Source: Candidatus Zhuqueibacterota bacterium
Lineage (GTDB): Bacteria > Zhuqueibacterota > Zhuqueibacteria > Oceanimicrobiales > Oceanimicrobiaceae
DNA: 64,000 nt
Direction: 5' to 3'
Assembly (NCBI GenBank): GCA_029262005.1
Contig: JAJDAG010000037.1
Span: 1 to 64,000 of the forward strand
Part shown: positions 50,171 to 60,000 of the stretch, piece after piece
Layout: each line of letters starts with the position of its first letter
Numbering within the stretch: position 1 is the stretch's first letter
Program-made: the position numbers and the translations under genes
Notes under the pieces: generated by a model
Told to the model about the DNA's origin: nothing
The model's input: only the letters and a program-made list of their open reading frames with translations
The model's database searches: none

Positions 50171-52552
50171 TCACTCCGATGTTTTACCATGTTTTTGTAG
50201 TCGCTTTATCCACGCATCCCGTTCATCGGTCAAGGCGAAAAGATAGAATTTTCCGCTTGAACGCTCCACTTCCGCGAGGTCAATTAGAAAATCATAAATT
50301 GCGTTTGCAGCACCGAGCTTTGCAATGAGCGCTGCATTTTGAGCGTCGAGGAGGTCAAGGATGCTGAGGGCACCCCGGGTGTATGCATCTGTTACCAGTT
50401 CCAGGTTTTTCTGTGCTGCATTGGCAGCGTCGCTGGAGAGTTTGATGCCTGCCCGCGAGGCCCCGGCAATGTGCAAGGCCGAACGAATGCGCTGTTCAAT
50501 TTTTTCAAGAACGGATTGCCGATCGGCTTTTAATGCCTGCAATTCCTTGCCGGCTCGTGTTTTTTGTGCAAACCGGCCGCCGCCTTCAAACAGGGGCAGA
50601 GAAAGATTGAGCGCGATGCTCCAATTGCTCTTGTCTGCTTGTGGAAAACTAAAGGGTATTTCCGCTGATAAAGCCGGGCTCGATGTGCCGGCCCCGCCTT
50701 CCTTAAATATCCTGCCGATATCCGCCTGCAGCGCCAGTGCCGGCGACCAGAAGGCTCTGTTTGCCGAGGCCAGTTCGCGCTGCTTTGCAGCAATGACAGC
50801 ATCGAGAATGGCAATTTCGGGCGATGAACTCAACCCTTCTTCAACCATAAACTGGCGTGTTCGTTTAAATGAAACCGGGTCGTCCATAAAGTCGAGCAAT
50901 TCGTGGCGGCTGGTTGCCAGCGCCGGATTGTTTAGGTCTACTTCCCTGGTGGCGAAAGAGGCTTCCGGTGGTGCATGCAAAACACGATTGAGGGCGATTT
51001 CCGCCAAATTTCGTTGCGCGTTTGCTTGAATCACATCTTTGCGATCCAGGGCAACTTCACTTTCCCAGCGAAATACTTCTGAGCGACCCGAGTAGCCAAT
51101 GGCTTCGCGCACTTGCGCCAATTCCAGGTTGGATCGGGTTCGCCGCAAATTTTCTCTTTGCACACGCTCGAAAGTCTTGGCGCGTAGAACATTCAAAAAT
51201 GCATTGGCGCCTTCTTGCGCAATGTTGAGTCGCATCTGTTCCAGTTCATGAGTGCGCATTCTCTGAAGATGGTTTTGAATGGCCCGGTTGCTCCAGGCTT
51301 TTTCTGAATAAATCAGTTGGCTTGCCACTGCTGAGCCTTGCCACGTGCGTTGCGCCTGGGCGCCGAAGCTGGCCTCAGCCCTGTCTTTGTCGATAAGCAT
51401 GGCCCGGGATGAAATAGATATCTGCGGCAGGAGCAGGGCCAAAGCTTGCCGAACTTGCTGGTTGCCTGCGGCAAGTCGTTTTTTCTCTGCCTGCAGATCC
51501 AGATTTTTGTCAACAGCCTCACGCATAACGCCTGTCAAGCTTAAGGTTCTGGCTGTATGCGCCCGATGCTCATTAATCAGTTCAGCTTCAGTTAGAATAG
51601 TGAATGGCGGCGATACACCAATGTCTCGCGCAACTTCCATATTGATCATTAACCGTTCACCAATTGCAAAGGAGACAGGCAGCTCTTCCGGCTTTTCACC
51701 CAGCAGAATTCTCTGAAAATTAAGTGCGATTCGCCGCGTAATCTTGGGGAAGAATCCGTGAGTCAAAGTTGCCATGATGCCGCGTTTGAGGTTTTCTACT
51801 CCGAATGTCGAAAAGCTTGGAATTTTTTTCTGTCTCAGCACCGCGACCAGGCGGTCAAAATCGCCAGGGGGAATATGCATTAGTGGCGCCAGATAAACAG
51901 CTTCTGTATTATCGTTTAAGAAGCGCAACGCTGAGTCAATGGATTTTTCCACAGGCACAAGCCTGGCCTGGACTTTGAGTGGCGCCAGAGCGACCTTAAT
52001 TCTTGAATTGAATTGTGGAATCGATTCGTCAATAAGATGGTTGACAAGAACGGTGATGTTTGTGAACGGTACAATTTCACGAAAAATCTTAATGTCGCGG
52101 GCGATGTGTGACGGTAAAGATAAATAGTTCAGGTTAGCAATGCCGCTTGCGCCATTTTTCGCCGGCAAGCCCTGAAGCTCGGCGTCAATGACAAACGGTG
52201 CGATGACCGGCTTGGGCAGCGCACCACGGTTGCTGATTTCCCCGGAGGCAATGACACCCATGGCTATGACGAAATCGACTTCGGGATCGGTTAGTGATTT
52301 GTCGATGGCTGCGCGAATGCCGGCCAGTGTCCAGTCTGCTGCAATGATTTTGTCTTCGGGAAAGCGGACATCAAATTCGCCTTCCGTCAGTTTTATAATT
52401 TCGGTTTTTGTCATTTTTTGGATTTCATCATTGCGTTCCCACGGCCCGTCGATGACAATACCAACGTTAACAGTTTTTTGTTGTGCTGTAGCAGATTGAA
52501 AAAAGGCGAGGCAGAGTGCCAGCGCGATGTATTTATCGATTGAGGGCTTCAT
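50171..52552 (-). CDS. TolC-family outer membrane protein with N-terminal ABC_sub_bind-like domain
   Basis: N-terminal half: VNVGIVIDGPWERND..VDFVIAMGVIASGEISNRG..PVIAPFVIDAEL; C-terminal half: two OEP-like coiled-coil repeats VTDAYTRGALSILDLLDAQNAAL. Confidence 0.88.
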   Translation of the reverse strand: MKPSIDKYIALALCLAFFQSATAQQKTVNVGIVIDGPWERNDEIQKMTKTEIIKLTEGEFDVRFPEDKIIAADWTLAGIRAAIDKSLTDPEVDFVIAMGVIASGEISNRGALPKPVIAPFVIDAELQGLPAKNGASGIANLNYLSLPSHIARDIKIFREIVPFTNITVLVNHLIDESIPQFNSRIKVALAPLKVQARLVPVEKSIDSALRFLNDNTEAVYLAPLMHIPPGDFDRLVAVLRQKKIPSFSTFGVENLKRGIMATLTHGFFPKITRRIALNFQRILLGEKPEELPVSFAIGERLMINMEVARDIGVSPPFTILTEAELINEHRAHTARTLSLTGVMREAVDKNLDLQAEKKRLAAGNQQVRQALALLLPQISISSRAMLIDKDRAEASFGAQAQRTWQGSAVASQLIYSEKAWSNRAIQNHLQRMRTHELEQMRLNIAQEGANAFLNVLRAKTFERVQRENLRRTRSNLELAQVREAIGYSGRSEVFRWESEVALDRKDVIQANAQRNLAEIALNRVLHAPPEASFATREVDLNNPALATSRHELLDFMDDPVSFKRTRQFMVEEGLSSSPEIAILDAVIAAKQRELASANRAFWSPALALQADIGRIFKEGGAGTSSPALSAEIPFSFPQADKSNWSIALNLSLPLFEGGGRFAQKTRAGKELQALKADRQSVLEKIEQRIRSALHIAGASRAGIKLSSDAANAAQKNLELVTDAYTRGALSILDLLDAQNAALIAKLGAANAIYDFLIDLAEVERSSGKFYLFALTDERDAWIKRLQKHGKTSE

Positions 52553-52714
52553 GTGTTTTCTTTCTTTGCAAGTGGCATTTTTTTTGAAGGTGAATTGTAC
52601 ACTCGGGGAATATTAACGAATTGTCTTTACAAGATCAAGTGTTTGTGGCGTACGGTTTGGTTATTATCGCCGGGACAGGCTGTGCAAAAATTTGTTTTCA
52701 AAAGGAGGTGAATC

Positions 52715-52858
52715 ATTGTCAACGATATCGGAGAGGTTTTGCTTGATTCTGAAACTACAAATTGTGTAATTCCAGGTGAGGGCGTGCCTTGTCCTGATTC
52801 AGCAGTTGTGATGCACAAGAAGTTTAGGAAATCAAGGCGACTATGGCCGCAGGCTTAA
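52715..52858 (+). CDS. Possible 47-codon small ORF with strong Shine-Dalgarno and non-canonical ATT start
   Basis: aaaggaggtg (52701-52710) precedes in-frame ATT to TAA: (I/M)VNDIGEVLLDSETTNCVIPGEGVPCPDSAVVMHKKFRKSRRLWPQA. Confidence 0.25.
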   Translation: MVNDIGEVLLDSETTNCVIPGEGVPCPDSAVVMHKKFRKSRRLWPQA

Positions 52859-52916
52859 CAGGAGCGTCACATTTTTGGGGAGATAATAATTGAACGCGCA
52901 GACGATGAATTCTAAG

Positions 52917-53252
52917 TTAGAGTAGCTTACCCAATGGACCTAGATCGATGTTGAGTTCTTCGTCCATGAGACCAAAATGTTCTTTCAACTCCTCCATTTT
53001 ATCTTCCAGACGCATCAAGGTAAGCCCTAATATTTCCACTTCCTCAGAAGAAAGACTCTCGTTTTCTACTCGACGAAGTGCCTGTTTCTCAAGCAGCTTT
53101 CTAATCAACTCAATCAAAGTTAAAACCAGTTTACCCAAACCTTGTTCAACTTTATCCGGATCAAGGTTAATTTTTGGTGGCAAAGCTGTGCCTGGGTCTG
53201 TATCTTGTAATTTTATTTCTGTCAAATTTTGGCAATCTTTGGACTTTTCCAT
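52917..53252 (-). CDS. gvpK: Gas vesicle protein GvpK
   Basis: INLDPDKVEQGLGKLVLTLIELIRKLLEKQALRRVENESLSSEEVEILGLTLMRLEDKMEELKEHFGL. Confidence 0.93.
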   Translation of the reverse strand: MEKSKDCQNLTEIKLQDTDPGTALPPKINLDPDKVEQGLGKLVLTLIELIRKLLEKQALRRVENESLSSEEVEILGLTLMRLEDKMEELKEHFGLMDEELNIDLGPLGKLL

Positions 53253-53284
53253 TTGATCTTCAATTATCCTTTTTTAGCGAAACG

Positions 53285-53908
53285 TCACTTCCTGGCGAAA
53301 TGCGGTATATTGTCAAAAGGCAACCGATGAATCAAGAATCTAGGTACGATGCTTTCTGGTAAGTATTTATCCACTCTGTGCAACATACCCATGAACAGGA
53401 TTCCTGTTTCAGCCATTTTTAAAGTTTGATCAATTCTTTGTGCAATAAATCGATCCCGTTTCTCTAATAGACTCTTGCCGGCCAGCTGGTACTCCTTTAT
53501 GACCTTATTTTTTTCAATCTGACTTTTGGTTTTGAATATCCTTTGCAAATAATCATACTCTTTTAAAAGCAGCTCTCTATCTTCCGTGCCTTGTATCCCG
53601 GCACCCCGAGACATGAGGTCAACAAGTAACTTGTGGTTCAAACTCCCTTTTTGAGCTAAGTCGGATACGATTTCTTCTTCACGGCCGCATACGGGTAGAC
53701 CATCTTGGTACAATTTTACGATATTCCAATCGACATCTAAATCATCGAATCTTTCAACGATTCCATCCCACATGGCTTTAATAGCATCGATGTGCTCTTC
53801 ATATTTTTTATCCGGGTATTTCTTTTTAAATTCGTTTTTAAGAAATTCCGCCATCGAACCCAAGTCGGCCTCTGTGTGAATAATAGGCACGTATATTAAA
53901 TGGCGCAT
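53285..53908 (-). CDS. Uncharacterised gas-vesicle-operon protein
   Basis: 207-aa ORF overlapping the response-regulator gene by 13 nt; C-terminal KRDRFIAQRIDQTLKMAETGILFMGMLHRVDKYLP. Confidence 0.75.
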   Translation of the reverse strand: MRHLIYVPIIHTEADLGSMAEFLKNEFKKKYPDKKYEEHIDAIKAMWDGIVERFDDLDVDWNIVKLYQDGLPVCGREEEIVSDLAQKGSLNHKLLVDLMSRGAGIQGTEDRELLLKEYDYLQRIFKTKSQIEKNKVIKEYQLAGKSLLEKRDRFIAQRIDQTLKMAETGILFMGMLHRVDKYLPESIVPRFLIHRLPFDNIPHFARK

Positions 53909-54291
53909 CTGGACTGAACCTTTTCTTTGACCGCCTCTTTGAAGAGGGAATCAATAAAATCTAAGTCGAATGGTTTGGTGACATAATCGTAAGCACCCAG
54001 GCTCATCGCTTCTCGGGCAGTACCTATTTCGCCATAGCCGGTAAACATGATTACTGCGCCCTGGTCGTTTTTATCGATTTCTTTGATTCGCCGCAAGGTC
54101 TCAATACCATCAACATCAGGCATTTTTATGTCCAATAAAACAATGTCCGGATTTTCTGATTCAAAGAGCTGAAGGGCCTCGTCTCCGCTCTGTGCCAGAG
54201 CCACCTGGTAATCAAGGAAACTCAATGCGTCATTAAGAAAATCTAAAATATCCGATTCGTCATCTACAACTAACACTTTTATTTTTCTCAT
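53896..54291 (-). CDS. Single-domain response regulator (CheY-like)
   Basis: KVLVVDDESDILDFL, DIVLLDIKMPDVDGIETL, GAYDYVTKPFDL. Confidence 0.93.
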   Translation of the reverse strand: MRKIKVLVVDDESDILDFLNDALSFLDYQVALAQSGDEALQLFESENPDIVLLDIKMPDVDGIETLRRIKEIDKNDQGAVIMFTGYGEIGTAREAMSLGAYDYVTKPFDLDFIDSLFKEAVKEKVQSRCAI

Positions 54292-54305
54292 ATCTAAACC
54301 TCCCT

Positions 54306-54782
54306 TTACTTTTCTTTTTTTAAGGGATGCAAGGTAATTTCCATGATTTCGTTATTAAGTAAAAACTGTATGTTACCCGGGTCAATTTGAAATGGAATTA
54401 ATACCTCTTTAATAAATTTTCTTTTGCCTGATACGGTGCTGCCTATGGCCTCGATTATAAAGACATCGCCCTCAACGTTGACCTGGACATCTTCTTTTTT
54501 ATGGACGCCTGGTATTTCGGCTATCACCATGGCCAATTCAGCTTCCTCAAATACCTCCGTATTGGGTTCTTGAACCTTGTCAACCAAAAGTGTCTTTTGG
54601 TACCTTGCAAATTTGGGTTCCGGCACAAAGACCCAGGCTTTGGGTTCGTTTGTCCTGGGTCCCGATTTGCGTGCTGATTGCTGTATGGCGTCAAAAGAAC
54701 TTTGGCTCCTGAAATCACCTTTTTCAGCTTTCCTGCGGAGATTTCTGGATGTTTTTATGTCTTTATACCCTTTGACACGCAT
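54306..54782 (-). CDS. Hsp20/GvpH-like protein
   Basis: [33 protein letters not shown]...[31 protein letters not shown] alpha-crystallin-like. Confidence 0.8.
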   Translation of the reverse strand: MRVKGYKDIKTSRNLRRKAEKGDFRSQSSFDAIQQSARKSGPRTNEPKAWVFVPEPKFARYQKTLLVDKVQEPNTEVFEEAELAMVIAEIPGVHKKEDVQVNVEGDVFIIEAIGSTVSGKRKFIKEVLIPFQIDPGNIQFLLNNEIMEITLHPLKKEK

Positions 54783-56904
54783 GTTCTAAAGCTTCTTTGA
54801 AATAGCTCATTTCGATTTTGAATTTGCGCAAATCAAATTTCTCATCATCATGGGACGCCACCATTTTGCGTATGGCTATCATTGATGCCACGCGACAGAT
54901 TGCCTCGATATCGGCACCAACTAATCCTTCGGTTTTCGTAGCTAAAAGTTTAATATTTATATTTTTAGCCAAAGGTTTATCCCTGAGATGCACTTTGAAT
55001 ATTTTTTCCCGGGCCTTAACATCAGGGGCCGGCAGCTCAACCAGATAGTCAAACCGGCCCGGCCGCAGTACTGCGGGGTCAATGATGTCCACGCGGTTGG
55101 TTGCCGCTAACACCACCACATCCTTTAGTCCTTCAATGCCGTCCAACTCTGTCAATAATTGGCTGATCACCCGCTCGGTCACGTGAGAATCGCTCCCCCC
55201 AGATCCCCGAACCGGTGCAATCGCATCGATTTCGTCAAAAAAAAGGATACAGGGAGATGCCTGACGTGCTTTTTTAAACAGTTCTCTGACGCCCTTCTCG
55301 CTGTCGCCTACCCATTTTGACAATAGCTCCGGGCCCTTGATGGAGATGAAGTTGGTCTCGCTTTCGGTGGCCGCCGCTTTTGCCAGCAAAGTCTTTCCAG
55401 TTCCGGGGGGGCCGTAAAGCAAAATGCCTTTAGACGGGCTTGTCTTCGAAATTTCAAACAGTTCGCCATACTTGAGAGGCCATTCGATGGCCTCAATCAA
55501 CTGCTGTTTTACCTCTTCTAAACCACCAACTTGCTCCCACTTCACATTCGGCACTTCCGTGAAAACTTCTCGTATGGCTGAGGGTTCCACGTCTTTAATG
55601 GCGTCTTGGAAATGCTGCATGGTTACTTCCAGTTCCAACAGAGTTTCATAGGGTATCGAATCCATCTCAAACTCAATTTTAGGAAATAACATTCGCAAAG
55701 CCTGCATGGCAGCTTCCCGGCACAAGGCTGCTAAATCAGCTCCTACAAATCCGTGCGTAACTTCTGCCAATCTGGTTAAATCCACATCTTCCCCAAGAGG
55801 CATCCCGCGTGTGTGAATTTCTAAAACCTCCTGCCGCCCATTTTTGTCGGGAATTCCAATGGTTATTTCGCGGTCAAAACGTCCCGGACGTCGAAGCGCC
55901 GGGTCAATGGCGTTAGGAATATTCGTAGCGCCGATCACGATAACATTCCCTCGATTCGATAATCCATCCATTAAAGCTAAGAGCTGTGCAACGACGCGCT
56001 TTTCCACATCCCCTACAACCGACTCCCGTTTCGGGGCAATGGCATCAATTTCATCAAGAAAAATAATGCTGGGCGCCTCCTTGCTTGCTTGCTCAAAAAT
56101 TCCACGCAGTTTGGCTTCGCTTTCGCCATAAAATTTATGAATGACCTCCGGACCATTGATTGCGAAAAAGGAGGCTTCGGTCTCGTTGGCTACGGCTCTC
56201 GCAATTAAAGTCTTTCCAGTACCCGGGGGACCCAACAGTAAAACACCTTTGGGTGGATCAATGCCTAGTCTGTCGAAGATTTGTGGATACTTAAGCGGCA
56301 GCTCAATCATTTCCCGAATTCGCTGGATTTCCTTATGAAGTCCACCAATATCCTCGTAGGCAATTTTATGACCTGTTCGCTGCTCGCCTTCCCCGGTTTT
56401 TATCTGTATCAAGGTGCCGGGCTGGACGATCACGACGCCTTGGGGCACCGCATCCAGCACTGTAAAATCCTGAGAGCGGGAACCCACGAGATTAGCACGA
56501 ATCTGATCCCCTCTAACCAGAGGTAACCCTTCAATTAAGCGGCCTATATATCTGCTGTCTCTTTCCTTTTGTCCCCCTGGGAGAAGAGTTTGAGGATCCA
56601 GTATAATTTTGCTTGCCGCCTTGAATGGTACCTTTCGCAGTTTTACCCTTTCATCCAATCCAACTTTAGCATTTTCCCGCAACAGACCGTCCATTTGGAT
56701 TAACTTTTTCCCGCGATTGTCTGCGTAGGTGGGCATTAACTTTGCTACCGTCGTTCTTTTGCCATTAATCTCCACAATGTCCCCAACTTCGGCCCCAATT
56801 TCTTTCATATCTTGAGGATCGATTCGGGCAATACCTCGCCCGACATCTTTAGGCAAAGATTCAGAAACTCGCAACGCCTTGTAAGCGTTTTCTTTCATAT
56901 TCAT
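54763..56904 (-). CDS. CDC48/p97 (VAT)-type double AAA+ ATPase
   Basis: CDC48-N-like start; two AAA modules: [22 protein letters not shown] / [15 protein letters not shown] and [22 protein letters not shown] / [15 protein letters not shown], with arginine-finger [10 protein letters not shown] and [10 protein letters not shown]. Confidence 0.95.
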   Translation of the reverse strand: MNMKENAYKALRVSESLPKDVGRGIARIDPQDMKEIGAEVGDIVEINGKRTTVAKLMPTYADNRGKKLIQMDGLLRENAKVGLDERVKLRKVPFKAASKIILDPQTLLPGGQKERDSRYIGRLIEGLPLVRGDQIRANLVGSRSQDFTVLDAVPQGVVIVQPGTLIQIKTGEGEQRTGHKIAYEDIGGLHKEIQRIREMIELPLKYPQIFDRLGIDPPKGVLLLGPPGTGKTLIARAVANETEASFFAINGPEVIHKFYGESEAKLRGIFEQASKEAPSIIFLDEIDAIAPKRESVVGDVEKRVVAQLLALMDGLSNRGNVIVIGATNIPNAIDPALRRPGRFDREITIGIPDKNGRQEVLEIHTRGMPLGEDVDLTRLAEVTHGFVGADLAALCREAAMQALRMLFPKIEFEMDSIPYETLLELEVTMQHFQDAIKDVEPSAIREVFTEVPNVKWEQVGGLEEVKQQLIEAIEWPLKYGELFEISKTSPSKGILLYGPPGTGKTLLAKAAATESETNFISIKGPELLSKWVGDSEKGVRELFKKARQASPCILFFDEIDAIAPVRGSGGSDSHVTERVISQLLTELDGIEGLKDVVVLAATNRVDIIDPAVLRPGRFDYLVELPAPDVKAREKIFKVHLRDKPLAKNINIKLLATKTEGLVGADIEAICRVASMIAIRKMVASHDDEKFDLRKFKIEMSYFKEALEHACQRV

Positions 56905-57814
56905 TTCCTAAAAGACATTTAAATTTTCGTAAATGTTCAAGACCCCGAACCTGATTGTCTTGCTCGGGAATCTCATCGACTCTAAATTCAGTAAACGTAT
57001 CGCGTACTTCTGCTATGTAGCGCTGCTGTTCTTCCGACTTTCTTCTGCAAACGCGACAGTTGGATTCGTCGGTGACCAAAACCCGATTGATCAGAATTTG
57101 CTTTGCCGGTATCCTCTGTCGACTTAATGCGGTGATAAGTCGCCTGGTTTCATCGATAACGATTCTTTCCGGCAAAGTTACCACCACAAAATGACATTGC
57201 TGCGGGTCTTGAAATAAAGCATACAATTTCTTAATTGATTTTTTCATGTTAAAAAGAAAATCATCCGTGCTATTCGTTTGGCTCCGGCCAGAGAATCGGG
57301 ATACAAAATAGATATACTTCAGACGCAGCTTGGCTAGAATTTTAATCCAGTGATCCAGCAACTCAGGCATTTCCAAAAGTCTTAATGCGTGTCCTGTTGG
57401 AGCGGTATCGAGAACATAGCGGTCAAATTCATTTGCTTCTATAAAATCAAGCATCTTAATCAATGCTATCACTTCGTCAAGACCGGGTATGCTCAAGGTG
57501 CCAATATCTTCAAGGTCTGTTTCATCTAAATAAGTAGCTGTGCTCAATATCTCTTTAATATGTTGACCAAATTCTTCCTTGAAACTAAGCAGGTTTTTGT
57601 CGGCGTCAATTTCAATGGCAGATAGAGAATCGAGCCCGGAGACTTTTTTAATCCGGTTTCCAATCGTTTGATTCAGACAGTCAGAAAGAGAGTGAGCCGG
57701 ATCTGCGGAAAGCAGGAGCGTTTTTTCTTCAATAAGTGCATATTGGATGGCGGTAGCAGCAGCACAGGATGTCTTGCCCACGCCTCCTTTTCCGCCAAAT
57801 ATCGTTAATGTCAT
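56861..57814 (-). CDS. ArsA/GET3-like ATPase
   Basis: [22 protein letters not shown] deviant Walker [50 protein letters not shown]. Confidence 0.9.
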   Translation of the reverse strand: MTLTIFGGKGGVGKTSCAAATAIQYALIEEKTLLLSADPAHSLSDCLNQTIGNRIKKVSGLDSLSAIEIDADKNLLSFKEEFGQHIKEILSTATYLDETDLEDIGTLSIPGLDEVIALIKMLDFIEANEFDRYVLDTAPTGHALRLLEMPELLDHWIKILAKLRLKYIYFVSRFSGRSQTNSTDDFLFNMKKSIKKLYALFQDPQQCHFVVVTLPERIVIDETRRLITALSRQRIPAKQILINRVLVTDESNCRVCRRKSEEQQRYIAEVRDTFTEFRVDEIPEQDNQVRGLEHLRKFKCLLGNEYERKRLQGVASF

Positions 57815-58335
57815 TTATCAAGCCTAATCTCGAGAATTCCATTTTTAAAAGCATAAAACAAAGAATCCGGCTTTACTTTTGCCGGGAGTAAAATTTCCTT
57901 TTGATATTTTCTCTTAGGGTTCTGTGCGCTGATAGTAAGCATATCGCCCTGCAAATCTACCTTCACGTCCTTTTTTTGTACACCCGGCATTTCTACAATC
58001 ACCTGGACGATTTTTTCTTCATCGAATATGTCTGACATGGGCTCGCGAATTTCTTCTACGACCGGGCCTTTGGGGGTCTTTTTTATGTTTCCAAATGTTT
58101 CAACTTCAGGTGTCCCACCCAGGCCGGTTTTTACTGAGAAGCCATAGACACCTTTTAGATCTTTTAGTGCGCCTTCTCCGGTAAACTCTTTTGTACCTTC
58201 AACAGTTGATTGGCCCTTTTCTGCCATTTCAGAAACCAATTCTACCAGATTTCCAATACCTTTGAACAGGCCGCCGAGACCCAAATCTAAATTTATCTGG
58301 GGCTCTTCTTCTTTTCTTTTGTTTTTTTTATTCAT
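57811..58335 (-). CDS. gvpH: Gas vesicle protein GvpH-like (Hsp20 family)
   Basis: LGGLFKGIGNLVELVSEMAEKG; VIVEMPGVQKKDVKVDLQGDMLTISAQNPKRKYQKEILLPAKV. Confidence 0.85.
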   Translation of the reverse strand: MNKKNKRKEEEPQINLDLGLGGLFKGIGNLVELVSEMAEKGQSTVEGTKEFTGEGALKDLKGVYGFSVKTGLGGTPEVETFGNIKKTPKGPVVEEIREPMSDIFDEEKIVQVIVEMPGVQKKDVKVDLQGDMLTISAQNPKRKYQKEILLPAKVKPDSLFYAFKNGILEIRLDK

Positions 58336-58661
58336 TGTGTCATCCTCTTATTTAATATTCTTTTATTTACTATTTCTATATTGTCTTCTATTCTATTTAG
58401 CCGATCCCTGAGCCGCTGATTGTCTTCTTGAAGCTCTTTGGCTTGGGTTGAGAGATACGAGTCATTCTCCCACCAGTTAATCCCCATTTCCATGGCTTTG
58501 TCTACTGAGGCCACCAATAATCTAATTTTGATTTTAAGCAGCTCAACATCAGCCAGGTAAATGGAAATATCACCTGCGATGACAATCCCTTTATCTAAAA
58601 CCCGTTCCAGGATGTCGGCTAAGTTGGTACTGTCAACACTATGGGTTATTTTGTCAGCCAT
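58332..58661 (-). CDS. gvpJ: GvpA/J/M-family gas vesicle protein, GvpJ-like
   Basis: TNLADILERVLDKGIVIAGDISIYLADVELLKIKIRLLVASVDKAMEMGINWWE plus C-terminal coiled coil. Confidence 0.88.
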   Translation of the reverse strand: MADKITHSVDSTNLADILERVLDKGIVIAGDISIYLADVELLKIKIRLLVASVDKAMEMGINWWENDSYLSTQAKELQEDNQRLRDRLNRIEDNIEIVNKRILNKRMTQ

Positions 58662-58718
58662 TCCTTCACCTTCTTGTCTATTGATAAAAATCTTTCGACA
58701 GATTGAAATTATTTGAGT

Positions 58719-58904
58719 TTACTTACGTTCAAGTCGTTTTTTTAACAACATTTCCTGGCGCTCTATGCGCTCTATGCGCTCTTGTTCGTTTTTCCTTTCT
58801 CTGTCTTTTTGAACCAGCCTTCCACAGACTTTCGGCGCTGAATGCATAGATTTAATGTTTTTGCGTGTCCTGATTTGTAAAGAAGTGATAGGCTTCATCA
58901 TCAA
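58719..58904 (-). CDS. Small basic protein in gas vesicle operon
   Basis: 61-aa ORF between two gvpJ-like genes; 4-nt overlap with the upstream ORF; C-terminal ERIERIERQEMLLKKRLERK. Confidence 0.5.
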   Translation of the reverse strand: MMMKPITSLQIRTRKNIKSMHSAPKVCGRLVQKDRERKNEQERIERIERQEMLLKKRLERK

Positions 58905-59137
58905 GCGATCTCCATGTTTTCGGTGTTTTTATAATTTCCCAAACGAAGATCTTCAATACTCTCAATAGCTGTGATCAGCACTCGTAAATCTATGTACACT
59001 AAATCGATGTCAGCGACCGAGATGGTAATGTCTCCGGCAATGACCACACCTTTATTTAACACTCTGTCCAATATATCGACAAGGCTGACGTGTTTTGTGC
59101 TGCTTGTAATATCACTGGAAGTGTGGACCCTGTGCAT
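58901..59137 (-). CDS. GvpA/J/M-family gas vesicle protein, GvpM/J-like
   Basis: VSLVDILDRVLNKGVVIAGDITISVADIDLVYIDLRVLITAIESIEDL. Confidence 0.85.
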   Translation of the reverse strand: MHRVHTSSDITSSTKHVSLVDILDRVLNKGVVIAGDITISVADIDLVYIDLRVLITAIESIEDLRLGNYKNTENMEIA

Positions 59138-59148
59138 ACTGAGAACCC

Positions 59149-60000
59149 TTAAATAATAGCGAAACTGTTCGGCGGCCAGGCTCGATCTTCAAATGTGAAG
59201 CCATCCGGCTCATGTCGCTTTTGCAGCCTTTTTAACTGATCTAAAAATCCTATTAGCTCTTTTTTTTCTACTAAAAAAGCCGCTCTAAGCACCAGTTCAC
59301 GATCACCGGATTTCTTTTCGATGATTTTATTTAAACATGCGTCCTCAGCAACGGCTTCCAGTTTCCAGTAGCTTGTTTGAGTAACCTCTCCTATGTGCGC
59401 CACCATTTTCTCCTCACCGGCATATTCCTGCTTTTTTTTCAAGATGTAGGCCAAACCAGGAGATTTGATATCTGATTTCTTTTCAGGAGTATTACTTTTT
59501 TCGTCTGCGCTTTTTATATAATTTTTTAGATTTTCTTTTTTGCAAAATATTTTGACCTCTATTTCCATCTTTCCAAACAACTTATTCAAAATGTTAATAA
59601 ACTTCTCATAGTTGTCTTTCACCATCTCTTTGACCCGGGCTTCGCTTTTAAAAATTGTACAAAAGTTCATCGGGAGGAGGTTGTGATCCTGCATCAGAAG
59701 TTCTATTTTCTCTTCATGAGCCCGAACGCGGCGGTCAATCCATTGCAATTCCTCAGCTTCAATTTTTTCATGAATGCGCTCAGGGTTAAATTCCGTCAAT
59801 GATACCCGACTGACAACCGCTGTCAAGTTTTCATACGGAACGGTATAAATGGGAAATCGGTTGTCGATGCCGAGAAGCATCCTATCCACTAATTTAACGT
59901 TATCCTGCCTCGAAAGAATACAGTACACGTAAATCCCGATGTCCTCTTCCCAATATTCGCCTTTGACGGGCACATGGCTAACAGTCTTTACTGCGGTCAT
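59149..60000 (-). CDS. Gas vesicle protein GvpF/GvpL family
   Basis: IYVYCILS...AVVSRVSLTEF...LLPMNFCTIFKSEARVKEMV; AAFLVEKKELIGFLDQLKRLQ. Confidence 0.88.
   Translation of the reverse strand: MTAVKTVSHVPVKGEYWEEDIGIYVYCILSRQDNVKLVDRMLLGIDNRFPIYTVPYENLTAVVSRVSLTEFNPERIHEKIEAEELQWIDRRVRAHEEKIELLMQDHNLLPMNFCTIFKSEARVKEMVKDNYEKFINILNKLFGKMEIEVKIFCKKENLKNYIKSADEKSNTPEKKSDIKSPGLAYILKKKQEYAGEEKMVAHIGEVTQTSYWKLEAVAEDACLNKIIEKKSGDRELVLRAAFLVEKKELIGFLDQLKRLQKRHEPDGFTFEDRAWPPNSFAII

Noticed and set aside
50361-51029. 222-aa plus-strand ORF
   Set aside because: Antisense shadow of the TolC-like coding sequence; Ser/Ala/Arg-rich composition typical of antisense frames.
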